Below are positions 54,676-64,000 of a stretch of DNA of 64,000 bases, piece by piece (the first letter of the stretch is position 1; every line of letters begins with the position of its first letter). Source of the DNA: Eonycteris spelaea (lineage: Eukaryota; Chordata; Mammalia; Chiroptera; Pteropodidae); assembly GCA_003508835.1 (NCBI GenBank), contig PUFA01000171.1, positions 1,926,501-1,990,500 of the forward strand, given 5' to 3'. The translations under genes and the position numbers were made by a program. Under the pieces are notes generated by a model. That model had not been told where the DNA came from and did no database searches. It worked only from the letters and a program-made list of their open reading frames with translations.

Positions 54676-55849
54676 CACACCTCAGAGCCCAATAATTTGA
54701 GGGGAACCTGAGAAACATCTTGGACTTTTTCACTCTTCAATTAAACAATGGTGACCAGAAATAAAAGAAAAAGAAAAGAAGAGGTCATCTGTCATCTGCA
54801 AATCTGCCATGTCAACTGAGTCTTTTTGTTCACATTGTTTGTAATTGTGGCTTTCCTGCAGAAAAGATGCCAATGGAATAAGCATGTGTTTCTGTGTATG
54901 TGCATGCACATGTGCATGTTAGTGTGATTATTTTTATTGATGTAGGTATATCAAATCATGTAGAGATAGCCATGTCTATGGTTGACTTTAGTTAACTCTC
55001 CATCAATCCTCCTGAAATGAAATACTTTCCTAATTCTCCTGATTTAGCGGTAATTATTTAGAATTATAAGAAACAAGATTGACTCATAAACAAAATAGCC
55101 CATCCCGACTAATAACACAGCTCAGTGATAATAAAGGAAAGGTAATCTGGGAAGTTTACTCCTTCACTCCAGAAATCTCATGACATCTAAATTAGGAGTT
55201 GGTGGCTATGTAAACAAATTCAAATTACCTTCCAGCAAAAACCTCAAACTACTTGTTTGAGATGGTTTCGGGTAGAAGACGTGAATCCAGATCAAAACCA
55301 AAAGCCACAAAAAATACTGAAATAGCTGAAACAGAGACATAGTCATTACAGGAAGCTTAGGAAGGTTCAAAGGAGGTTAAAAAAAGAAAAAGAAAGAAGA
55401 GGAAAAGCTACAGCCAGAGAAGTTGGTGGCTTTGCTCATCCCTACTGGAAATGATGATGTCTTCTGAAGAGGAAGGGGAAGGAGTGAGAGGTACAAAACA
55501 AGCAGCCTAGACAGGGACAAAACAGGAAACAGGAGTGCTGATGAAACTGAAATGTAAATTGGGAAGCGAGCAAAGCCTCGAAGCCACAAAACTGTAAAAG
55601 ATACCAGAGGAGGACAAAATAAAAGTAGTGAGGGACTCAGAGTGAACTATGGGTTAAATAACGCATTTAAAAATAGATAACGAAGTCTCAATTTTTTTTT
55701 ATTGATATGACCCAGAAACAGTCTTAGATCTATTATAGTCATTCCAGGGATGTTCTATTGTACTAGATTTGCATTGGATCAAATATTGCTAGAAATAAAT
55801 GGACCTTCAAATTTAGAGAATTCTGTTGTTGTTGATGTATAGAGATATC
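54676..55849. other. No recognised feature
   Basis: Single-copy appearance, with a TG/CA-rich patch near 54895-54920 and a purine-rich one at 55370-55500. The minus-strand open frame at 55377-55589 is Ser/Phe-rich low complexity. Confidence 0.4.
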
Positions 55850-56040
55850 TCGTAATGGTGTTGGTTAATAGCAATAGGTACCATTTAGTACATTGCTAAC
55901 AGTATGGGTAATATTGTTTAATTCTCACAAATCTTAAGAAGTATGTATTATTTCTACCTTCAGTTTCTAGATGAAGCCTCTGAGGTTTTATGATTTGTTA
56001 AGGGTCAAGTGGCCAGTACAGAATAGTCTCAAGATATGAA
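55850..56040 (-). mobile_element. MIR SINE
   Basis: taggtaccatttagtacatt, tttaattctcacaaatctta, tttctagatgaagcctctga and tgttaagggtcaagtggcca follow reverse MIR, with more divergence than other copies. Confidence 0.72.
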
Positions 56041-56135
56041 TTCCCCACTTTTATTTTCAGACTGTATGTTCTAGCTGCCATTCTATCTTGCCTCCCAAGT
56101 TGTTATGCCATTTGACCAATATACGACATTTTACT

Positions 56136-56137
<2 letters not shown>

Positions 56138-56167
<30 letters not shown>
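56138..56167. repeat. (GT)n microsatellite
   Basis: About fifteen GT units with one GC, then a TA run. Confidence 0.95.
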
Positions 56168-56171
<4 letters not shown>

Positions 56172-57599
56172 ATATATACAAATTGAACATAATTAGCTAC
56201 CTCGGCGCATTTACATTTATATTTGCTCTGTTTACCAGAATTGCTGTTATTTTCCTTTGCCAACTTTTAGAGGGAGAGACAATGAGCAGTATAATGCCTG
56301 GAATTAAGGAGTGACCAAAAGAAGGAAAAAGGAGTCTAGAGATAATAAGGTCTAAAATGGTAGAATGTTAAAGACATTCTACCCACTAGGCTATTATAGA
56401 TTATGGAGTTCTATTCCCTCATTAGACTGAGTAACATACTGACCTCCCCCCACCACCGCCCCACCCCGCCACCGCCTGTAAGAGTCTTGCTAAAAGTAAC
56501 TTAACAGTCAGTGATACAAATCCTTTGACTGAATAGGGAATAACTAGTAGTTATATTTCTTATATTTATTTGCTAGTATTGCAATATTTGGGGGATTATT
56601 GTTTTAATAATCTAATATAACCATTACTGTTATTTGTAAAATAGCAACAATTTGGTGTAAGTGATTTGTCCAAAGTTACATAACATATTAAGTTTTTCAA
56701 ATTTCCCTGAACTTTATTTCATCCAGGAATTACCCTATTGCTTGTGATGCCCAAATTGGATCTAATTTAAGCTATGTCACATAGTGATAGTTGTTTTTAA
56801 AGAAATAAAAACTTTGCTTCGGAATCCAGGGCTTATATTTCTCATTTGGCTGCCACCCCAGTGTTGTGGCATGCAGGAGACACTTCCTCTAACAATGTGG
56901 ACAGATTGGGATGCTCCCCTGCTCTTTCATAATCCAGTTGGTTTGCCACGCTCTTTAGGTTAGGAAATAAGCCCCTCAGGAACTGTGCTCAGAGTTATTT
57001 AAGTCTTAAGAAGGCAAATAGTAAAAGAACAGAAAGACCCACAAATATTCATACAGAAAAAGTCAACACCAAACACTCAGGGAATTTCACTCACAGCAAA
57101 ATCATGTTGCTAGGAATTTGAGGACAGATATAGAAAGATGCTGTGGCCACAGCATGAGGACATTCTTCTGTATTGAAAAAAATTAGGGGATGCCTTATTT
57201 TATGCTGATGTTCAAGTCAATATGCTTTTAAATAAATGCTTTTGGGCAAAGGCTGTTGGAGGAATGAGAAGCTGGCAGCTTAGTTCATAGAGTCTGTGTA
57301 CCTAGACTAGATTTCCAATATATTCTTTGATTTGAGTTAATGAGGCTCAGATATATTTTTGTGATGAAACACTTAAAATCAAGTTGCTTTTTTTGCAGAA
57401 TAAAATGAAATGCAAATACATTATTAAAAAAACAAGCATATAACTTTGAATTGAATTAGATACTACTGCATACTATTATAAGAGAATGGTAATATTAAAA
57501 CCAAAAGAATATGAAACAGTCATGGAGAAAAATTTTAAATTGAGGAAATTCCATCCATTGAGTTATTTTTTTTTCTTAACTTATGCATGAAAGAGACTT
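56168..57599. other. No recognised feature except a C-rich tract
   Basis: A C-rich patch with CpGs lies at 56444-56477 (cctccccccaccaccgcccc). The remainder is AT-rich with no coding or repeat signal that I recognise. Confidence 0.45.
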
Positions 57600-57975
57600 C
57601 TAGTTGCCTACCCTCACATCCAGTCTTTCCTTCCTCTTTAATAGAACCCCAGTTTTTAGGCAAGCAGAGTCTCTCAAGGCAAAAACTACATTTCCCAGTC
57701 TCCTGTGTGGCTGTGTGGCCACGTGATTATTTTCTGTCAAAGATAAAAAAAAGCATAATCCTAACAGCCCTGAGATGGCCTTACTAATAAAAGCCACGTA
57801 ATAGGATATGACATCCTACAATGGCCATAGCTAGATGGTCTCTCTCCAGACTTATTTTATCTGGAAACAAACAAACAAACAAAGCAAACAAACAAAAAAT
57901 TTTGGCTTGCTTTAGGCACCAGTAGTATACATTTTTCTGTGTGGCAAAACCTAATTCTAATTGACACATTAGCAA
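57600..57975 (+). mobile_element. Old LTR-like mammalian repeat
   Basis: actacatttcccagtctcct, gtgtggctgtgtggccacgt and taataaaagccacgtaatag resemble the family at 9025-9385. A (CAAA)n stretch lies at 57866-57898. Confidence 0.45.
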
Positions 57976-58249
57976 TAACAAAATTCTGACCTCCAGTCCT
58001 AATATTGAATTTTAGAGCTTGAACATCTAAAACTACTAATAGTATAATGTAAGAGTAGCATTTGAATCACAGGTTTGGTTGTTATCTGTGAAAATCTATA
58101 AAGATAATTATTTATACTAGTTTCTAATTTTAGTTTTGGAAGTCTTACTTTTACAAAAAATAAGAAAAAAAATGGCATTAGATCCCATTAGTTTCTCCAT
58201 CTCTGTCTCTATGTCACTCTCCCTAATATCCAGCAATGGTATATGTTTC
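57976..58249. other. No recognised feature
   Basis: AT-rich spacer. Confidence 0.4.
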
Positions 58250-58660
58250 ATCTAGTTAAAGTATCTATTTTCCTACATATTTATATAATACTTTACATTC
58301 ATAAAGTATAGCCATATAATTATATAATTCTCATTATAGATCCATGAAGCAAGACAAACATAATTATTTCTATTTCTACCAATATAGTAACTGGGGTTTC
58401 CTCTTTATTACATCGCTTTGAGGTAGATGAGACTATTATTATTCCTAATAAACACAAAGCAGAACCATGAAGTGCTCACATCATTTAACCCAATCTTGAA
58501 AACAAGTTGGCATTTAATAAATATTTATTGTTTGCCTAGCTGTGTGACTAGGTGAGTGAGTAAATAAGGAAAATGTGGCCCAGGGGAGTTAAAGGAGGTA
58601 TCCATGTCACAACACTGGAAAATTAAATTAGAGTTCTTCACCTCATTCTAATTTTTTTCC
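58250..58660 (-). mobile_element. MIR-like fragments
   Basis: atactttacattcataaagt, tctcattatagatccatgaa and gttaaaggaggtatccatgt give a degraded reverse MIR, with an L2-like ggcatttaataaatatttat scrap at 58510-58529. Confidence 0.45.
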
Positions 58661-59284
58661 CCACTGTACTGTGTTGCCTATTCCTAGAAATTCATTCTCT
58701 CATCTGCTGAGTTGTCCATTTAGGTGCACTATCAGTGAAAGGCAGTATTCAGATGGTCATCAATGGTGAACTTCAGTTGGTGGCCCAGAACAACATTGCG
58801 CACACCACAAAAGAGTTTGCTTTCGCTGGCAGCTCTCCCAATCTTCACATATTAATGCTGTGCCAACAGCTATTGTCTTTGACAAGTGACTGTGCTGGCA
58901 ACATAGGATTGCCTGAAACAAAGTCCTTCACATGGACAGTCAGCAAGGAGTTCCATCTGTAGCTTGCTTGACACCCTCTCACAGCTAGTTTTTGTTTCAC
59001 TTGGGGAAAAAGTCCAGGAGGCTTTGTGTTGTGGTGGTGGTTGTGGTTTTAAGATTTGAACTAGCAAACACAAGAACCACAGTGGACCCTAATGTTTAGA
59101 ACATTTCTTTTGTTCTGAAAGAGCTGAGAAGTGAACAAAAGCCAGTAAAACCTGAAATCATCACCCTAGTTTAGTCTAAGGTATGTGTCCAAAGTAAACA
59201 TAGATTGTTTTGTAGATAGCTGAAGCTGAAATAGTAAATGATGTCTTCCAAGTCACCTAATTTAGATATTACACTAGGTTCCAA
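58661..59284. other. Single-copy stretch with an open segment
   Basis: 58735-58959 is open for 75 codons on plus (KGSIQMVINGELQLVAQNN to TWTVSKEFHL) and reads like ordinary protein sequence, with a fairly even residue mix. I recognise no family and no exon borders, and the minus strand is open too (58870-59073). It could be a scrap of a processed pseudogene, an exon, or chance. Confidence 0.3.
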
Positions 59285-59480
59285 GTCCTAGATTAGTCAG
59301 TGAGGTAGTGAGAGGAAATTCTAAGCCTGCCACTTACTACCTGGATGACTTTGGAGAAATTATTCTCCCTGAACCTCAACTTTAATACATTTATGACTGG
59401 AGTAATACTCCTTGACTCAGAGTTGTTGAAGGTCTAAATGAAGTATCATAAGGTGCCTTAGAAGCAATTTAGAAGCCACT
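59285..59480 (+). mobile_element. MIR SINE
   Basis: gcctgccacttactacctgg, atgactttggagaaattatt and gagttgttgaaggtctaaat follow the MIR core. Confidence 0.83.
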
Positions 59481-59799
59481 CAATTCCATGCTACTTTCAT
59501 TTGTTTCCCTTTTTATATTGGCTCCATTTTCAGAGACTCTTGCCAAATTCTGTGACCAAGTAGAAACTTGAGAAATCCAACATATCAAAACCTTCAATTT
59601 GCTTTAGTGTATAGTAGTTTAAGAATTCTCGTAATATGTAAAATTTACAAAAATATCTAAGAATATCTGAAGACTCTTGGCCTGGCTCACTTGACTTGCA
59701 ATAATTCTGGTTCTTTTGTATTTTTTTGGCCCAGATTCTGTAACAGGAATCAGAATGCTGAGTGGAGACACTTTGGTGCCTATCAGTTTCTCATGATCC
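59481..59799. other. No recognised feature
   Basis: No coding or repeat signal recognised. Confidence 0.4.
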
Positions 59800-60925
59800 C
59801 ATACTTTTTTTATAGCTTGCCTTTACTTTATTCAGCAAGTGTTTTTGAAGTACCAACTATGTGTCAGGCACTAATTGAGGTGTTGAGCATATAGTAATGA
59901 ACAAAACAGACAAAAGTCCTCTCTTTTAGTTGAGGGGAGAGAGTCAATGAATCAAATACAGGCATTATATAAAAAAATAAGGGACAAAGAGAGATATGGA
60001 GTAGTGAGGCAAGAGTTTGCAATTAAATTAAAATGGTCGGAAAATGTCACATCAAAGGATGAACCAGTAAAGACCTGAAGGAGGTAGAGAGTGAGCCATG
60101 AAGAAATCTAGGAGGACTGTAGAAGTTATGGGATATAGTAGACCCTGAGGCAGGAAAGGCCTGGTATGTTCGTAGAACAGCAAGAAGGCTAGCATGGGTA
60201 CAGAAGAGGCAATAAAGGAGAAAATATTAAGACAAGAAGCGAGATGAGTAAGGAGGCTAGGAGGAAGCAGACTGTGTATGGTCATTATGAGAACTTTGCC
60301 TTTGACTATAGGTGAATTGAAAGCCTTTGATGGGTTTCAGTAGAGAGGTCACATGATGTGATTTATGTTTTAATGGGACCATTCTGCCTCCTGTATTGAG
60401 AAATAGGCTGAAAAGCAGTAAGACTAGTAACAAGATTATTACAATAATCTGGTGAGAAATTATGCAAATATTTGCTGATGGATTGGATATTAGATATGAA
60501 AGAGAGGAGTCAAAAATGACTCTTTTTTTGCATGAGAAGGTAAAAAATGGTTTTGCCATTAACTTGTGTGCAAAAGACTTTATGAACAGGTTTGAAAAAG
60601 ATCAGCAGTTTGGTTTTAGATATATTAAGTTCAAGATGATTATTAGACAGCCAAATAAAGATGTCATGTTGGCAGTTAGATATCGAGTCAGAGTATAGGG
60701 GGAAAGTCTGGGGTAGAGATATAAATTTGAGTGTTGTCAATTTATACACGATATTTAAAGAAGACAGATAATGTGTGCGTAGAGGTAGGCAGGTGGGTAA
60801 GAGAGGTAAATAGAGAACTGAGTCTCATGGCTCAGAAGGATGACTCCTTGAAATCATTTGGCTATAAGGTATCTGGGAAGAAAAAGAGGGAACCAATGAG
60901 TTCAATAGTTTCAAAATCCTTCAAA
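59800..60925 (-). mobile_element. Long unnamed mammalian repeat, best copy
   Basis: A continuous unit of about 1.1 kb. It starts with an L2-like reverse end (actatgtgtcaggcactaat, agtaatgaacaaaacagaca). It continues through cctgaaggaggtagagagtg, aaaggcctggtatgttcgta, gggtttcagtagagaggtca and attacaataatctggtgaga, then ggttttagatatattaagtt and ggtagagatataaatttgag. It shares ordered blocks with 29220-30580. Open frames here (60462-60695 plus, 60257-60559 minus) are chance. Confidence 0.7.
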
Positions 60926-61119
60926 TGAAAATGATGATCAGCTATGGGAGAACACTGGCTTAACTGGACTTTGGGGAAGGGCATGAGGAAGCTCAGGGAC
61001 TACAGGTGAAATATACAAAAGGCTACTTAAGTAAGGGTATGACTCCCTGATGCACCCACAGGGTGATTCAAAGAGACATCAGATATTCAGACTTCATAAC
61101 ATATTGCTCACACAGCATG
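60926..61119. other. No recognised feature
   Basis: Short spacer. Confidence 0.4.
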
Positions 61120-61650
61120 ATTTATCTGCTTATAACTTTAAAAAAAATTAGAAAGTACTCTTTGATCCAATAATACTACTTCTTGACATGAACCCTAAAG
61201 AAATAAATTAATTGTAGTAAAATATTTATGTGTATGAATATTCATCAAACTACTATTTATAATAATGATTTTTAAAACATATAAATAATCTAAGTACCCA
61301 AAAAGGGGAATATTGAAGTAAATTGCCATACCTATAGGATAAAATATATAGCCATTAAAAGTAATGTTAACAAAAATGCTTATAACATAGGAAATGACTA
61401 TAGTATAATGTTAGATAAAAATTAACACAAAACCTTGTATATACAGTATGATCCCAATTTTATACATGCATGTGTACAAAGAACATAGAATGAAAATAAA
61501 TATACCTACTATTTGTCAGTGCAGGACTTTTTTTTCCCCTATGTTATTTATTTCTGTTTTTCCAAAATTTCCATCAGGACCAGATATTATTTTTATAAGC
61601 ATACTTTAACATTTTGAGAATTTTAAGCTGATTAAAATAAAAAATTCCTG
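61120..61650 (+). mobile_element. Old L1M ORF2 end and 3' UTR
   Basis: ctttgatccaataatactac, ttcttgacatgaaccctaaa, tagccattaaaagtaatgtt and tacagtatgatcccaatttt follow an old L1M 3' portion. Confidence 0.78.
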
Positions 61651-61659
61651 CATTGCCCA

Positions 61660-62689
61660 GTTCTCCTTGGATGGATGTCTCTGGCTGCTGGTTTTTCTGT
61701 TCACTTCACGAGGCCTCCCAAATATTCAGTACCTGTTGCTAGAACAAGTCAGACATGAGTGATTGGGTAAAAAGCCTCGGGATGTGGAATAAGAGCTGAG
61801 CTGGTCGACACTCTGTGACATTGCTGTGTCAAGCCTACCAGTGATCTCCTTGGGGGACTGGAGCCTTTTGTCAGACTGGGATTTCACCTATCTGAGCTGG
61901 CACGGGGCCCTATTGTTTCATGGACACCGGGAACTCATTATTTGTAACTGGATTGTTTATTCACTTATACTCCTAAATTCTTTGTAGCAGAGGCATTTCT
62001 TGTCTAAATCTCTTCAACTTTTCCTCTTTGACTCAGGACTGACTGAAAATTATTTCTTTTCTACAGTGCATAAAAAGATTTCTCACAAAAGTAAGCCATT
62101 AATGATAGATTAGTCAGTCATGGAAAAAAAGGCAAAATAATTGAGGGCTATAGTAAGTTCCTCTGATTTGGGAGTGACTAATAGTAATTGCATGTGGTAT
62201 ACCTACACACTTTGGATTAGTACATAGCATTTTCTGTATTTGTAAACCCATCAAGGGTTTTCCTTGGGAGGTGGGCCTTAATATCCTCCTGCCTCTTTAA
62301 GATTAGGAAACCACCCAAGCCTCCCAGCTCTTGGCAAGCAACAGATTGACTTCATGTTGTTACTCAGCATTTTGTTTCTTATTGAAATGCCTAGCTCTGC
62401 ACAACCGGTTTGTAAGGTCTAAAGATCCTCTGGGCGCGCCCCAAAACACAGCAGCCTCAGGAAGAGAGAACCAAGAGGACAGAGTGAGAACAGGAAAAAG
62501 GCTTTACAGCTCTGAGCAGCTTGAGTCAAGCCTGTGTCAACAGCCTAGATTCTTGTTATTCCCTAGAGCCTTTCCTCTCTCTTTTCTTGGTTGCAATCCC
62601 ACCTATTCTCCCAGGAATAACTAATGCTACCTTCCCCAGCCTAATTTAATCTGGTCCTCTTCTGTGTTTCTTAAAACGCCTTACTTACA
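61660..62689. other. Single-copy DNA with two GC-richer islands
   Basis: 61660-62050 (CpGs at 61709, 61779, 61806, 61902, 61928) and 62330-62640 (an isolated gggcgcgcccc at 62429-62439) show no repeat match. The open frame of 97 codons at 62331-62621 has no recognisable family. Possible regulatory DNA by inference. Confidence 0.35.
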
Positions 62690-62860
62690 AGTCTTCCCCA
62701 TATCGTATAAGTTTGTCTTGTGCGTGCCACTTCCCTACTAGACTGTCAGTGTCCTAGACAATTAAAGTGACCTAGTTTAGTTTGCATCTCTCTCCCTTAG
62801 CACAATGACTTATACTTTACAAAATAAAAAATGCTGGAACTAAATGGAATTGAATCCCAA
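62690..62860 (+). mobile_element. L2 LINE 3' end, degraded
   Basis: ttccctactagactgtcagt, ctctcccttagcacaatgac and atgctggaactaaatggaat resemble the L2 terminus. Confidence 0.5.
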
Positions 62861-63179
62861 TCTAAGGAAAATGATTTGATTTCTAGTAGATCTGAGAATG
62901 TTGAGTCATGCACAACTCCTGCCTTTCCTGGGTGGACCTGAAACCTTGGGTGGATCTCAATTACTCCTGGTTTTGTCATAGCTTCAGCAAAGGCATTCTC
63001 TTCCACGATTGCTGTGGCCTACAGGAATGTCAGCCTTTGTTGGCCTGGATGTCTGTCTTTAAATGATGATGGAATCACGTTCATCTTAATAGTTCATATA
63101 CTAACATTGTAATGATGCTGAGAAAAACTAACACGGTCTCATTTAGTGTAGAAAAGCGAATTCTTGAAATGTTAATTTT
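62861..63179. other. No recognised feature
   Basis: Single-copy appearance. Confidence 0.4.
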
Positions 63180-63440
63180 TACAAAAGAAAATAAATACCC
63201 ATGCATAAGGGATTGTTTAAACTTTTATTGTAGATTGAGCAAGTGGAATATGGTGAATTAAAATGATAGTATAGATCTATGCTTATTATCATGGAAGAGT
63301 TTCTTGGAATGCGTCTCCTTATGTTAACAAAAAAAGTCTAAAGTAGTAAGTTTATTGTAAAAGCAAAACAAAACAAAGATAACGTCTATGTAAAATATAA
63401 GTACACATATCTGTAAAAAACATGTGGAAAAATACACAGG
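63180..63440 (+). mobile_element. Old L1M 3' UTR-like fragment
   Basis: Loosely follows the L1M 3' pattern around 'atataagtacacatatctgt' and 'catgtggaaaaatacacagg'. Confidence 0.4.
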
Positions 63441-63829
63441 CATTTATTTTTCCCACAATTAAAGTGGTGGGTATAGTGCAATGAGCAATTGTGAAATCCA
63501 ATTTAAATGAACCACTCTTTGTAATAACTGAAACCGATCAGGAATTAACATCATCAGAATAGAAATAAAGCTACTATTTTTCCTGGCTGTTATGAACTGT
63601 GCTGCACGCAGAACTGGGAATCAGAGGGCACTGATACAGTATGTAAAGTAAATGGCAAGAAAGGAAGAGTCTGTGTGGTTTTTTTTTTTTCATTTTGATC
63701 TATTATTTTTTAAAAGCTGGAATTAGCCAATAAATTTATGATTATGAAAACACATTTATTATTGAAATTACTGTTCTATTGTGAATCTAAAACTAAATTT
63801 TCCCCTTTAAAACATTTTTTAAATCTTGG
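63441..63829. other. No recognised feature
   Basis: AT-rich DNA without coding signal. Confidence 0.4.
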
Positions 63830-64000
63830 TTTTAAATTTAAATTTGATTTGTTTTTGATAGAGAATGTATTCGTAAAAGACAGAATTTTAAAAATACAGA
63901 GTAATATTTATACAATAAAAAATATCTCTCCCACTTCTAATCCCCAGTCACCCCTCCTCTACTTCAATGTTACTTGTTTCTTTGTATTTTTTTTGATAAT
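63830..64000 (-). mobile_element. Old L1M fragment running off the window
   Basis: aaatatctctcccacttcta, atccccagtcacccctcctc and acttcaatgttacttg resemble the antisense L1M starts at 31800 and 36440. Confidence 0.5.

Noticed and set aside
56444..56477. CpG island or promoter
   Set aside because: Only about 34 bp of C-rich low-complexity sequence in an AT-rich context, far too short.
1..64000. tRNA genes or tRNA-derived fruit-bat SINEs
   Set aside because: Apart from MIR, no sequence with both A and B boxes and a tRNA fold was noticed by eye. A tRNAscan-SE run would be needed to exclude them.

Overview
This is an AT-rich mammalian nuclear window with no protein-coding exon, tRNA gene or functional RNA gene that I can support. 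It holds layers of dead transposable elements separated by single-copy DNA, so it is intergenic or deep intronic. The best clue to the organism is a SINE family built on 5S rRNA: two full copies (5180-5442 and 30098-30314, both minus strand) and one 5S-only copy (10484-10602, plus strand). SINEs of this type (MEG-RS/MEG-RL) are described from fruit bats (Pteropodidae). Decayed LINE-1 copies, with no intact one seen, fit the known loss of LINE-1 activity in megabats. A fruit bat is my best reading. A springhare-like rodent, which also has a 5S-derived SINE, is less likely because no rodent B1/B2/ID elements are seen.

Layout. 0-10 kb: L1 3' ends, a 19-bp inverted repeat, a 5S-SINE with target-site duplications, old L1 and hAT fragments, and two MIRs in opposite orientation. 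10-19 kb: the 5S-only copy behind a 35-T run, two related solo LTRs (the second split by a 7SL RNA pseudogene), single-copy islands, and an L2 split by MER5A. 19-23.2 kb: an old L1 followed by the largest element, a 3.2-kb 5'-truncated L1 with a broken ORF2 and an AAAAT microsatellite grown inside it. 23-32 kb: MIR, L2, MER5A and MER20 fragments, plus a long unnamed mammalian repeat that was later hit by the second 5S-SINE. 32-37 kb: an L1 with a 5' inversion inside a DNA-transposon fragment, a MIR split by an unknown GC-richer insert, and old L1M pieces. 37-64 kb: lower repeat density, microsatellites, MIR/L2 pieces, a copy of the long repeat of about 1.1 kb, and several stretches that look single-copy. 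The strongest of these is 46.9-47.7 kb, with many CpGs for such AT-rich DNA.

No genes here work together. Any function most likely lies in the single-copy islands as regulatory elements, which is inference. All repeat names rest on recalled consensus sequences without a database search, and boundaries are approximate unless target-site duplications are given. No previously undescribed system was found. The points most worth checking are the 5S-derived elements, the nested insertions that give relative ages, the inverted repeat at 482-567, the unknown insert at 34569-34805, and the candidate conserved islands.
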